Shown here piece by piece: positions 18,976-26,874 of a stretch of 64,000 nucleotides of DNA. The stretch's first letter is position 1. Each line of letters starts with the position of its first letter. The stretch is from positions 1,212,001 to 1,276,000 of the forward strand of contig NZ_CP060436.1 in the NCBI RefSeq assembly GCF_003590145.2, given 5' to 3'. This DNA is from Pseudooceanicola algae. GTDB lineage: Bacteria > Pseudomonadota > Alphaproteobacteria > Rhodobacterales > Rhodobacteraceae. The translations under genes were made by a program, and so were the position numbers. Below the pieces are notes generated by a model, which had not been told where the DNA came from, did not search any database, and saw nothing but the letters and a program-made list of their open reading frames with translations.

Positions 18976-20385
18976 TCAGAGACTGCGCACCTGTGGCCTG
19001 TTGCGGGGCTGAGCAGAGATCATCAGATCGTGCAATGCCCAAACCAGCGCATCGAGGCGATCCGGACTGCCGGCGCCTTCCCAGCCGCGCATGGTCATCT
19101 GGACCAGTTGATCCTCCAACTGCCCGAGGCCGCGCAGATGCCGCACTCGCCCCTGTTCGTAAAGGGCTGCAACCGGTTCGGCGCGGGCGGCCTTGCCACG
19201 GGCGGCGCGAACCTTCTTCACCGGGGCCATGGGATCGACCTGATGGATCACCGCCTCCACAAGGTCGCCGCCCTGGTTGACCTCGGCCACGATCCGTTCC
19301 GCGCCATGGCGTTCCATCGCGGCAATCGCCGCCTCGGCCCATTGCATCGGCGAGGCGGCGCTGACGCTGGCGTCCTCGATCACATAGGCCCGCCAGTCCC
19401 GCGCATCACCCCGGCAGATCACCCCGGCGACGATGATCCCGCATTCATCCGATCCTTCGTGGCCGGTGACCGGAGGATCGACAGCAACGATCACACGGGT
19501 CAGTTCCGGCAGGGTGTCGACCTGCGCCGCAACCAGCATCGCCTCGGTCCAAAGCGCGCCTTCCGCGTCGCTCATCATGATCCCGTCAAGCTCCTGCCGC
19601 CCAAGCCGGGTCCCGGCATAGCGCGAGCGGACTTCCTCAAGAAAGCTTTCAGCCAGATTGGCCCGGTTCGCCTCGGTCGGGGCCTGGGTCACCGCGGTCG
19701 ACGGACTGGCCAGAAGGGTCTTCAGCACCCCCACATTCCGCGGGGTGGTGGTTACGCAGACACGCGGATCATCGCCAAGCCGAAGCGCGAATTGCAGCAT
19801 GTCCCAGGTGTCCTGCGCCTTCTTCCACTTCGCCAACTCGTCCAGCCAGGCGCCGTCGAATTGCGGCCCGCGCAGGACTTCGGGTTCATGGGCGGAATAC
19901 ACTTGCGCCTCGGCCCCATTGGGCCAGACAAGGCGCTTGCGGCTGGCCTGCCAGTCGGGGCGCCGGTCGGGCGGCGAACAGGCCATGATGCCACTGTCGC
20001 CAAAGATCATCACGTCGCGCACCTGATCGATGGTCTCCCCGACCAGCGCAATGCGGCGGCAGCGGCCCGGATCAAGCGGCCCGGCCCCTTCGACCTGGGC
20101 GCGCACCCATTCGGACCCGGCGCGGCTTTTCCCGGCGCCCCGCCCGCCCATGATGATCCATGTGCGCCAATCGCCCTCGGGGGGCAATTGGTGCGGCAGG
20201 GCCCAGAAATCGAACAAAAAAGGGAGAGCACGAAGCTCTCCCTCATCAAGTTCATCCAGAAACCGTTTCTGGACCTGTGCACCTGCGCAGGCGATCCAGG
20301 CGGCACCGGATCGAAGTCCTTGCGGCATCGAGGTCGAGATCTTCGCCTCCTGCGGGCCTTGCGCCCCTCCGCTGTCTACCTTCAT
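18976..20385 (-). CDS. terL: GTA gp2, terminase large subunit
   Basis: A 469-residue packaging ATPase/nuclease. Walker A is GGRGAGKSRAG (around Lys86), Walker B is in FDGAWLDELAKW, and the C-terminal RNase H-like nuclease begins at RVIVAVDPPVTG. It pumps host DNA into the head and cuts by headful. The ATG at 20385 has GGAGG nine bases upstream. This makes it overlap gp1 by about 134 bases; a later ATG at 20328 would shorten the overlap but has a poorly spaced site. Confidence 0.93.
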   Translation of the reverse strand: MKVDSGGAQGPQEAKISTSMPQGLRSGAAWIACAGAQVQKRFLDELDEGELRALPFLFDFWALPHQLPPEGDWRTWIIMGGRGAGKSRAGSEWVRAQVEGAGPLDPGRCRRIALVGETIDQVRDVMIFGDSGIMACSPPDRRPDWQASRKRLVWPNGAEAQVYSAHEPEVLRGPQFDGAWLDELAKWKKAQDTWDMLQFALRLGDDPRVCVTTTPRNVGVLKTLLASPSTAVTQAPTEANRANLAESFLEEVRSRYAGTRLGRQELDGIMMSDAEGALWTEAMLVAAQVDTLPELTRVIVAVDPPVTGHEGSDECGIIVAGVICRGDARDWRAYVIEDASVSAASPMQWAEAAIAAMERHGAERIVAEVNQGGDLVEAVIHQVDPMAPVKKVRAARGKAARAEPVAALYEQGRVRHLRGLGQLEDQLVQMTMRGWEGAGSPDRLDALVWALHDLMISAQPRNRPQVRSL

Positions 20386-20602
20386 CAAGCTTCGCCTCCA
20401 TCTCCATTGCAAACCGGATCCAGTACCGGATTTCCCCGCACATCTTCGCGGTCTCCTTTACCGCGTCGGACTCCCCTGCGCGCAGCCTGCCCTGCAGCGC
20501 CTTCAGATCATCCGTAATGTCGAGCACCTGTCGTTCAATCGTCTCAATCGTGTCACGCAACCGGGTGTCTTCTTTGTTGGACATCGTTTTTGTTTTTGTC
20601 AT
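20252..20602 (-). CDS. terS: GTA gp1, small terminase-like protein (TerS)
   Basis: A 116-residue protein, helical and charged, with a coiled coil (DTRLRDTIETIERQVLDI) and an Asp/Ala-rich C-terminal helix (LDLDAARTSIRCRLDRLR). Size, composition and place before terL match RcGTA gp1, the TerS that feeds DNA to the packaging motor without sequence preference. The ATG at 20602 has GAGG upstream; an ATG six codons later lacks one. The sequence is poorly conserved, so the call rests mainly on context. It is the first GTA gene, so the main promoter should lie upstream. Confidence 0.72.
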   Translation of the reverse strand: MTKTKTMSNKEDTRLRDTIETIERQVLDITDDLKALQGRLRAGESDAVKETAKMCGEIRYWIRFAMEMEAKLDEGRQRRGARPAGGEDLDLDAARTSIRCRLDRLRRCTGPETVSG

Positions 20603-20640
20603 TGTCGCTCTGCCTCGTGCGATTGTTGTCCCCGATCGAG

Positions 20641-20680
20641 CAAAATGAAAAAACGGCCACGGGATTTCTCCCGGACCGTT
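20641..20680 (-). terminator. Terminator-like hairpin in the GTA leader
   Basis: AACGG (20652-20656) pairs with CCGTT (20676-20680) and CGGGA (20660-20664) with TCCCG (20669-20673). Read on the - strand the hairpin is followed directly by a run of six T (20648-20653, one A after). It lies between mltG and gp1, 40-80 bases before the gp1 start. Confidence 0.65.
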
Positions 20681-20761
20681 CGCCCACTTCTTCCAGCATG
20701 TCACAAAAGGTGCCAGAGACCGTTCGCTCTGTCAAATCCCCCCCTCGGGCGCGATGGGTAT

Positions 20762-20780
20762 GAAAATCTTAAGGATTTTC
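20762..20780. promoter_or_regulatory. AT-rich palindrome upstream of the GTA cluster
   Basis: GAAAATC (20762-20768) and GATTTTC (20774-20780) are exact inverted repeats around TTAAG. It lies 160-178 bases upstream of gp1 and 34 bases past the mltG stop, a plausible operator or short hairpin. Confidence 0.4.
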
Positions 20781-20813
20781 CCCACCCGACACCCAAGAGG
20801 TTGATCTGAAAGG

Positions 20814-21968
20814 TTACTGGTTGGCGTTCTGCTGTTCGATCTCGCGCCAGCGCGCGACATTCCGGTTATGTTCGGCCAGCGTCTCGGCAAAGGCGTGACC
20901 GCCCGACCCGTCCGCGACGAAGTATACGAAATCCGTCTGCGCCGGGTGCACCGCCGCTTCGATGGCTGCACGCCCGGGGTTGGCAATGGGTCCTGGCGGC
21001 AGACCGTCGATGATATAGGTGTTGTAGGGGGTCGGACGGCTTAGCTCGCTGGCGCGCAGGCCACGATCCAGCACGCCTTCGCCATTGGTTACCCCGTAGA
21101 TCACCGTCGGGTCGGTCTGCAGACGCATGCTGCGCTTCAGCCGGTTCTCGAAGACGCTGGCAACCATCGTGCGTTCCGCGGCCAGCGCCGTTTCCTTTTC
21201 GATGATCGACGCCATGGTCAGCACCTCTTCGGGGCTGGCCAATGGCAGGTCGGGATCACGTTCTTCCCAGGCCTGCGCAAGGATCACGCTTTGGCGGCTG
21301 ACCATCTTGTCGATCAGCGCCTGGCGGTCGTCGCCCCGTTCGATGCTGTAGCTGTCCGGAGCCAGCGTGCCCTCGGCGGGAAGATCCGCGATATCTCCGG
21401 TCAGAATATCGGCTTGGTTCAAAACCTGAACCACCTGCCACGAGGTCACACCTTCTGCCATGACGACCTGAAACCGCGTGTCGGAATCTTCCAGCAAGTT
21501 GGTGAAGATTTCCGGCTCCGCCCCATCACCGGGGGTGAAGCGCGCCTGTTCCTCGAACCGGTTGCTGGCCGGGTCGAGTTCGCGCACCAGAACGTCGGAC
21601 GTCCGCACGCCGACACGCCAGATAACTTCGGTGCCGCAGGTATTCGCGCCGCCACGGGTCACGATATCGACAATCTCGGCCATCGAGGCGCCGGCAGGAA
21701 CGCGGAACGCCCCTGCCTTCAGATCATCGGCTTTCTCGGCGTAATCGGCCCCGACCCGCAAAAGCGTGCCGCTGCTGATCGCGCCGTTCGATGCCAGGTC
21801 ATCGCTGACCCCGCGCATGTTTTCACCGGGCGCGACCCGAACGCAGATTGCCTCGGCCAGCGGCCCCGGAGCACGGTATTCCCGTTTGCCCCAAAGAACC
21901 GCCCCCGCCAGAAGCACCCCCGCGACGATCAGTATCGAAAACCCGTTCGAAGCGATGGAGCGCCACAT
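20814..21968 (-). CDS. mltG: Endolytic murein transglycosylase MltG
   Basis: A 384-residue YceG/MltG protein: one N-terminal membrane anchor (about 10-27, SILIVAGVLLAGAVLWG), a LysM-like subdomain, then the YceG domain with the catalytic Glu in ASIIEKETALAAER and the conserved NPGRAAIEAAVHP. It cleaves nascent glycan strands and sets their length. The stop codon of fabF is directly followed by this ATG, so it is translated with fabF. It precedes the GTA cluster on the same strand. Confidence 0.94.
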   Translation of the reverse strand: MWRSIASNGFSILIVAGVLLAGAVLWGKREYRAPGPLAEAICVRVAPGENMRGVSDDLASNGAISSGTLLRVGADYAEKADDLKAGAFRVPAGASMAEIVDIVTRGGANTCGTEVIWRVGVRTSDVLVRELDPASNRFEEQARFTPGDGAEPEIFTNLLEDSDTRFQVVMAEGVTSWQVVQVLNQADILTGDIADLPAEGTLAPDSYSIERGDDRQALIDKMVSRQSVILAQAWEERDPDLPLASPEEVLTMASIIEKETALAAERTMVASVFENRLKRSMRLQTDPTVIYGVTNGEGVLDRGLRASELSRPTPYNTYIIDGLPPGPIANPGRAAIEAAVHPAQTDFVYFVADGSGGHAFAETLAEHNRNVARWREIEQQNANQ

Positions 21969-23228
21969 TCAGCGGGCCTTTCCGAAGATCAGGCTGGCAT
22001 TGGTGCCGCCGAAACCGAAGGAATTCGACAGGACATAATTTATCTCGCGTTCGTGCTTGGCCTTGGGGGCCAGGAACACCTTTGAAGAGATTGCCGGATT
22101 GTCGAGATTGATCGTCGGCGGAGCAACCTGGTCACGGATCGCCAGGATCGAGAAGATCGCCTCGATCGCGCCCGCCGCACCCAGAAGGTGCCCCGTGGCG
22201 GATTTGGTCGAGGACATGGTGACCTTGCTCGCGTGATCGCCCATCAGGCGTTCAACGGCGCCCAGTTCGATCGTGTCGGCCATGGTCGACGTCCCATGGG
22301 CATTGACGTAGTCGATATCTTCGGGCGTCAGATCCGCGCGTTTCAGCGCCATCTCCATGCAGCGCCGCGCACCATCGCCATCCTCGGACGGGGCCGTGAT
22401 GTGGTAGGCATCGCCCGACAAGCCATAGCCGAGGTATTCACCATAGATCTTGGCGCCACGCGCCACGGCGTGATCGTAATCTTCCAGCACCACGATGCCG
22501 GCGCCTTCGCCCATCACGAAACCGTCGCGGTCCTCGTCATAGGGGCGGCTCGCTTCTTCCGGGCAATCGGTGCGTTTGGTCGACAGCGCCTTGCAAGCGT
22601 TGAAGCCGGCGATGCCGATCCGGCAGATCGCCGCCTCTGCGCCACCGGCGACCATCACGTCCGCGTCGCCCCATTGGATCAGCCGGGCGGCGTCCCCGAT
22701 AGCATGGGCGCCGGTCGAACAGGCCGTGACAACGGAATGGTTCGGACCGCGGAAGCCGTACTTGATCGAAACCTGACCCGAGATCAGGTTGATCAGGGCA
22801 CCGGGAACGAAGAAGGGGCTGACCCGGCGGGGGCCTTTTTCTTCCATCATCACGGCGGTATTTGCGATCGAGTTCAGCCCGCCGATACCCGAGCCGATCA
22901 GCACGCCGGTGCGCGCCTGATTTTCGGCATCGGTGGGTTTCCAGCCGGAATCCTCGACCGCCTGCAGAGCAGCCGCATAGCCGAACTGGATGAAGGTATC
23001 GACCTTGCGCTGTTCTTTCGGCGCCATCCAGTCATCGGCATTGAACGTACCGTCGCTGCCATCGCCACGGGGCACTTCGCAGGCGTAATTGGTGGTCAGC
23101 CCGTCGGTATCGAACTGTGTGATCCGGCCCGCGCCGGAGTGACCGTCGAGGATCCGTTTCCAGCTTTCTTCGACACCAGTGGCCAGGGGGGTGACCAGCC
23201 CAAGGCCGGTAACGACAACACGACGCAT
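21969..23228 (-). CDS. fabF: 3-oxoacyl-ACP synthase II
   Basis: A 419-residue condensing enzyme that elongates acyl-ACP with malonyl-ACP in type II fatty acid synthesis. The catalytic triad is Cys in VVTACSTGAHAIG, His in VNAHGTSTMADT and His in KSATGHLLGAAG. The N-terminus RRVVVTGLGLVTPLATGV is typical. It lies 295 bases downstream of acpP on the same strand, with a hairpin and a repeat element in between. Confidence 0.97.
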   Translation of the reverse strand: MRRVVVTGLGLVTPLATGVEESWKRILDGHSGAGRITQFDTDGLTTNYACEVPRGDGSDGTFNADDWMAPKEQRKVDTFIQFGYAAALQAVEDSGWKPTDAENQARTGVLIGSGIGGLNSIANTAVMMEEKGPRRVSPFFVPGALINLISGQVSIKYGFRGPNHSVVTACSTGAHAIGDAARLIQWGDADVMVAGGAEAAICRIGIAGFNACKALSTKRTDCPEEASRPYDEDRDGFVMGEGAGIVVLEDYDHAVARGAKIYGEYLGYGLSGDAYHITAPSEDGDGARRCMEMALKRADLTPEDIDYVNAHGTSTMADTIELGAVERLMGDHASKVTMSSTKSATGHLLGAAGAIEAIFSILAIRDQVAPPTINLDNPAISSKVFLAPKAKHEREINYVLSNSFGFGGTNASLIFGKAR

Positions 23229-23337
23229 ATACTGTCCCTTTGTTCTCTGCTTGCTTGCTCATACCCGAGGGGGCGTATCGGGGGCAAGACTTGGCGCTTT
23301 GCGCCATGTGGATCGGCGGGCATTCCGCCGCAGACTA

Positions 23338-23402
23338 CATGGGGGCGCTGCCCCCGAGCGGCAAGCCGCTCTCCCCCGGGATATTTCCGACAGGGAAACA
23401 TG
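23338..23402 (+). repeat. Intergenic repeat element, copy B
   Basis: GGGGGCGCTGCCCCC, an inverted GC-rich segment (GAGCGGC/GCCGCTC-like), CTCCCCCGGGATATTT, three variable bases and ACAGGGAAACATG. It is the same element as 1337-1425. It occupies much of the 295-base acpP-fabF gap; no gene is seen there. Confidence 0.7.
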
Positions 23403-23440
23403 AATTTGTTCGGCAATCGGCGCGGCCGCCCGGAAAACGG

Positions 23441-23473
23441 GAAAGGCCCCTGCCGTTCGGGCAAGGGCCTTTC
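23441..23473 (-). terminator. Terminator downstream of acpP
   Basis: GAAAGGCCC (23441-23449) pairs with GGGCCTTTC (23465-23473), and the inner TGCC (23451-23454) with GGCA (23460-23463). On the - strand it is followed by T-rich sequence. It lies 50 bases after the acpP stop. Confidence 0.7.
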
Positions 23474-23523
23474 ATACGCGATTCCGGCAAGCCCGTCTTG
23501 GCGGACCAAGCCGGGAATGCGGT

Positions 23524-23757
23524 TCAGGCGGCTTCGGAGATGAATTTCACCGCGTCGCCGAACGTCTGGATGTTCTCGGCGGCGTCATCGGGAATCTCGA
23601 TGCCGAATTCTTCTTCGAAGGCCATGACCAACTCGACGGTGTCGAGGCTGTCTGCGCCCAGATCGTCGATGAACGAGGCGTTCTCGGTCACTTTTTCTTC
23701 TTCCACGCCGAGATGCTCGACAACGATTTTCTTCACGCGTTCTGCAACATCGCTCAT
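23524..23757 (-). CDS. acpP: Acyl carrier protein
   Basis: A 77-residue acidic protein with the phosphopantetheine attachment motif [16 protein letters not shown] (Ser at DSL). It carries acyl chains in fatty acid synthesis and supplies lipid A and lipoate pathways. The ATG at 23757 has a GGGG-rich site (GAGGGGATTACC) upstream; the in-frame extension is not coding. It lies between fabG and fabF, the usual alphaproteobacterial order. Confidence 0.98.
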   Translation of the reverse strand: MSDVAERVKKIVVEHLGVEEEKVTENASFIDDLGADSLDTVELVMAFEEEFGIEIPDDAAENIQTFGDAVKFISEAA

Positions 23758-24142
23758 AGGTAATCCCCTCACGTCACATGGGCTTCTCGGCCCGGTTTTG
23801 CCTCGCCCCTGCGGGCTGCTTGTTCTGCCCTTTCGGGCTGCTCGACCTCGCGGCATGCGAGGCGCGGGGGCTTGTCGGTAAGGACCGCCCCCGCAGATCT
23901 GCGCCGCCTATAGCATATGCTTGGCAAGAGGCAAACGCTTTCACGACTTGGCCCATGCATGGCGCGATTGCAAGATGCGCAGATCGGCTTTCCCCCGCCA
24001 TCCCCTTAGGTCGCTTGGCCTTTTCGCCGAAAAAACAGGTCGGGTATGGATTTTCCAGCCATTCAAGGCAGGTGTCGCCGCAGAACGCCGATGGCATCTT
24101 CCAAGGGCAAGGCCCCGCCAGATCGCGACCGCGAATCCGCTC
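23758..24142. other. 385-base intergenic region between fabG and acpP
   Basis: No gene recognised. It holds the acpP promoter and 5' leader on the - strand. Short openings in several frames have no ribosome sites or familiar motifs. A small palindrome TTTTCGCCGAAAA lies near 24023-24035. Confidence 0.5.
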
Positions 24143-24880
24143 TCAGAGCATCGCCATGCCGCCGTTCACATGTATCGTCGCGCCGGTGACATAGGCAGCC
24201 TCCGGGCTCGCCAGATAAAGAACCGCTGCCGCGATTTCCTCGGGAGTGCCCATGCGCCCCGCCGGGATCTGGGAATCGATCTTTGCCTTCTGGTCGTCGC
24301 TAAGCTTTTCGGTCATGGCGGTCGCAATGAAACCCGGCGCCACGCAGTTGGCGGTGATCCCCCGGCTGGCGACCTCATAGGCTATGGATTTGGTCATCCC
24401 TACCATGCCGGCTTTGGACGCGGCATAGTTCACCTGACCGGGGTTTCCAGTCGACCCGACGATCGAGGAAATATTCACCACCCGCCCCCAACGCGCCTTC
24501 ATCATCGGACGCATGACGCCACGACACAGGCGCATCGTCGACGTCAGGTTCACGTCCAGCACGCTTTGCCAATCCTCGTCGCTCATCCGCATGAACAGCT
24601 GATCGCGGGTAATCCCGGCATTGTTCACCAGGATGTCGATCCCCCCCATCGCCGCGATAGCGGCTTTTGGAAGGGCATCGACTGCGTCAGGATCAGACAG
24701 GTTGCAAGGCAGCACATATGCGCGCTCGCCCAGGTCCGCCGCCAATGCTTCCAGTGGTGCTTCCCGAGTCCCCGACAACCCCACCGCGGCCCCGGCCCCA
24801 TGCAGAGCCTTCGCAATCGCCCCGCCAATGCCGCCACTTGCGCCCGTGATCAGCGCCCTTTTTCCGGTCAGATCGAACAT
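24143..24880 (-). CDS. fabG: 3-oxoacyl-ACP reductase
   Basis: A 245-residue short-chain dehydrogenase. It has the NADPH-binding TGASGGIGGAIA, NNAGITRD, catalytic Ser in SSIVGSTGNPGQ and Tyr-X3-Lys in NYAASKAGM. It reduces 3-oxoacyl-ACP in the elongation cycle. It is located between fabD and acpP on the same strand. The length is standard for FabG. Confidence 0.96.
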   Translation of the reverse strand: MFDLTGKRALITGASGGIGGAIAKALHGAGAAVGLSGTREAPLEALAADLGERAYVLPCNLSDPDAVDALPKAAIAAMGGIDILVNNAGITRDQLFMRMSDEDWQSVLDVNLTSTMRLCRGVMRPMMKARWGRVVNISSIVGSTGNPGQVNYAASKAGMVGMTKSIAYEVASRGITANCVAPGFIATAMTEKLSDDQKAKIDSQIPAGRMGTPEEIAAAVLYLASPEAAYVTGATIHVNGGMAML

Positions 24881-24917
24881 CTTCCAGTTCCCTCGCTCTT
24901 GTTCAGGCAGCCCCGTC

Positions 24918-24990
24918 CTGCCCGTTTCCCTGTTGGAAATATCCCGGGGGAGTCGCGCAGATGCGCGACGGGGGCAGCGCCCCCTTACCT
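24918..24990 (-). repeat. Intergenic repeat element, copy C (inverted)
   Basis: Read on the - strand: GGGGGCGCTGCCCCC, GTCGCGCATCTGCGCGAC hairpin, TCCCCCGGGATATTT, then ACAGGGAAACGGG. This is the element seen at 1337 and 23338 in the opposite orientation. It lies directly after the fabD stop and may act as a terminator or mRNA-stabilising hairpin. Confidence 0.7.
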
Positions 24991-24994
24991 TGTT

Positions 24995-25927
24995 TCAGCC
25001 CGCGACCACGTTCGCGACGTCTTCCGGTGCACCGATCTGGCGGCACAGGATACTGCGCTCGATCCGCCGCACCATGCCCGAAAGCGCCTTACCGGCTCCG
25101 ATCTCCCAGATTTCCGAGACACCCTGCCCGGCCATCCACGCGACGCTTTCGCGCCAGCGGACGGAGCCTGTGACCTGCTCGACCAACAACGCCTTGATTT
25201 CTTCCGGATCGTTGACGGCTTGGGCACGCACATTGGCAACCAGAGGCACGGCGGGGGAAGAAAAGCGGACATTGGCCAGCGCTTCGGCCATCACCTCGGC
25301 GGCGGGCTGCATAAGGGCACAATGGAAAGGGGCGGACACCGGCAGCAGCAACGCCCTTTTGGCACCACGCCCCTTGGCGATCTCGACCGCACGTTCGACG
25401 GCTTCCTTGTGGCCCGAAACCACGACCTGGCCCGGATCATTGTCATTGGCCGCCTGGCAGACCTGCCCTTCGGCAGCTGCTTCGGCGACTTCCGTGACCG
25501 TGGCGAAATCCAGCCCAAGCAGGGCTGCCATGGCCCCGACACCCACCGGAACCGCCTCCTGCATCGCCGAACCACGAATCCGCAGAAGCCGTGCAGCATC
25601 TCCAACGCTCAGCGCGCCGGCGGCGGCCAGCGCCGAATATTCCCCCAACGAATGCCCGGCCACGAAAGCCGCGTCTGTGACCGAAACCCCTTCGACCTCA
25701 AGCGCGCGCATCGCAGCAAGCGAGGTCGCCATCAGCGCCGGTTGGGCGTTCCGCGTCAGGGTCAGCGCATCCTGGTCGCCTTCCCAGATCAGACTGCTGA
25801 GGCTTTCGCCAAGGGCTTCATCCACCTCGTCGAAGACGGCCTTCGCAGCCGGATAGGTCCGGGCCAGGTCGCGACCCATCCCGATGGTCTGGGCGCCCTG
25901 CCCGGGAAAAACGAATGCGCGGCTCAT
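24995..25927 (-). CDS. fabD: Malonyl CoA-ACP transacylase
   Basis: A 310-residue FabD that moves malonyl from CoA to ACP. Key motifs are FVFPGQGAQTIGMG near the start, the nucleophile serine in GHSLGEYSALAA, and the active-site His in SAPFHCALM. The ATG at 25927 (MSRAFVFPGQ) was chosen over an in-frame opening 150 bases earlier because it has GAGGGAG upstream and matches the family N-terminus. It is divergent from rpsF. Confidence 0.96.
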   Translation of the reverse strand: MSRAFVFPGQGAQTIGMGRDLARTYPAAKAVFDEVDEALGESLSSLIWEGDQDALTLTRNAQPALMATSLAAMRALEVEGVSVTDAAFVAGHSLGEYSALAAAGALSVGDAARLLRIRGSAMQEAVPVGVGAMAALLGLDFATVTEVAEAAAEGQVCQAANDNDPGQVVVSGHKEAVERAVEIAKGRGAKRALLLPVSAPFHCALMQPAAEVMAEALANVRFSSPAVPLVANVRAQAVNDPEEIKALLVEQVTGSVRWRESVAWMAGQGVSEIWEIGAGKALSGMVRRIERSILCRQIGAPEDVANVVAG

Positions 25928-26151
25928 GAAATGCTCCCTCAGGTCGATTGCAGGCGGAATATCCAAAGCGGCGGCATATGGCAATGGATCGGGCTCGCAG
26001 CATAAGGAGCGGACCGGGCGATCAGCAACGGTCACGAACGGCCCCCCGCATAGCCCGGACCGGGCGCGTCCCCGCACCTTCCCGGTGCGATCCCGGCAGG
26101 CAGCAGGCAGATACCCTTGCCAGCCTCGCCGAGGCCGTGTAAGGCAGCACT

Positions 26152-26214
26152 TCCTTCCGCAAGTTCGCTTTCATCGCGCAGCCTCTCGTGGACGGGTCGC
26201 GGAAGGATCGACCC
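26152..26214 (+). promoter_or_regulatory. rpsF leader with two mutually exclusive helices
   Basis: TCCTTCCGC (26152-26160) can pair with GCGGAAGGA (26199-26207). The second strand also forms the loop of a local hairpin, GGGTCG (26194-26199) with CGACCC (26209-26214). Only one fold is possible at a time, and it lies 38 bases before the rpsF start. The rest of the 324-base fabD-rpsF gap holds the two divergent promoters. Confidence 0.45.
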
Positions 26215-26251
26215 TCCTATGAAATGCGCCTCGACAGAAACAGGAGTGCAC

Positions 26252-26608
26252 ATGCCGCTTTACGAGCATGTCTTCATCGCGCGCCAGGACCTTTCCAACG
26301 CGCAGGCCGAAGGCCTCATCGAACATTTCGGCACCGTCCTCGCGGACAACGGCGGCTCGCTCGTCGACAGCGAGTACTGGGGTGTCAAGACGATGGCCTA
26401 CAAGATCAACAAGAACCGCAAGGGTCACTACTCCTTCCTGCGTTCGGACGCCCCGGCGACCGCGATCCAGGAAATGGAACGCCTGATGCGCCTGCATGAC
26501 GACGTGATGCGCGTCCTGACCATCAAGGTCGACGAGCACGCCGAGGGCCCCTCGGTCCAGATGCAGAAACGTGACGAACGCGACGACCGCCGTCGCGAGC
26601 GCCGCTGA
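26252..26608 (+). CDS. rpsF: 30S ribosomal protein S6
   Basis: A 118-residue S6. It has the N-terminus MPLYEHVFIARQDL, the S6 core (MAYKINKNRKGHYSFLRS) and the charged C-terminal tail RDERDDRRRERR. The ATG follows ACAGGAG. It is the first gene of the rpsF-rpsR-rplI operon; S6 binds S18 on the 16S platform. The E. coli protein has glutamate additions to its tail; this tail ends in Arg. Confidence 0.97.
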   Translation: MPLYEHVFIARQDLSNAQAEGLIEHFGTVLADNGGSLVDSEYWGVKTMAYKINKNRKGHYSFLRSDAPATAIQEMERLMRLHDDVMRVLTIKVDEHAEGPSVQMQKRDERDDRRRERR

Positions 26609-26634
26609 TCTTAGCCCAGGAAAGGACATAACAC

Positions 26635-26862
26635 ATGGCCACGAAACCATTTTTCCGCCGTCGCAAGGTTTGCCCCTTCTCCGGCGACAACGCGCCGAAG
26701 ATCGACTACAAGGACACGCGTCTGCTGCAACGCTACGTTTCCGAGCGCGGCAAGATCGTCCCGTCCCGCATCACCGCCGTCTCTGCAAAGAAGCAGCGTG
26801 AACTGTCCCGCGCCATCAAGCGCGCCCGGTTCCTCGCCCTGCTTCCCTACGCCGTCAAGTAA
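26635..26862 (+). CDS. rpsR: 30S ribosomal protein S18
   Basis: A 75-residue S18 with the conserved core [20 protein letters not shown] and the basic C-terminus [17 protein letters not shown]. It binds S6 and the 16S rRNA platform. It is translated after rpsF (26-base gap) behind AGGAAAGG. Confidence 0.98.
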   Translation: MATKPFFRRRKVCPFSGDNAPKIDYKDTRLLQRYVSERGKIVPSRITAVSAKKQRELSRAIKRARFLALLPYAVK

Positions 26863-26874
26863 GGAGCACATCCC

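Larger units (their letters stand above)
6407..20602 (-). mobile_element. Gene transfer agent (RcGTA-type) structural gene cluster
   Basis: Seventeen head-to-tail genes in the order TerS, TerL, portal, gp3.5, protease, capsid, gp6-gp9, gp10, gp10.1, tape measure and gp12-gp15. This is the same set and order as the R. capsulatus GTA. All frames are intact and most junctions overlap by 1-23 bases. No integrase, excisionase, repressor, replication or holin gene is present, and the flanks (mltG, cysE) are housekeeping genes. That argues for a domesticated GTA and against a prophage. Particles of this kind package random host DNA and deliver it to related cells. Lysis, maturation and control genes (GafA, CtrA, Gaf-QsrA type inputs) must be elsewhere. 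Confidence 0.93.

Noticed and set aside
6407-20602. The GTA region as an ordinary prophage
   Set aside because: No integrase, repressor, replication, holin or attachment sites were seen, and housekeeping genes lie directly on both sides. The gene set matches the GTA cluster.
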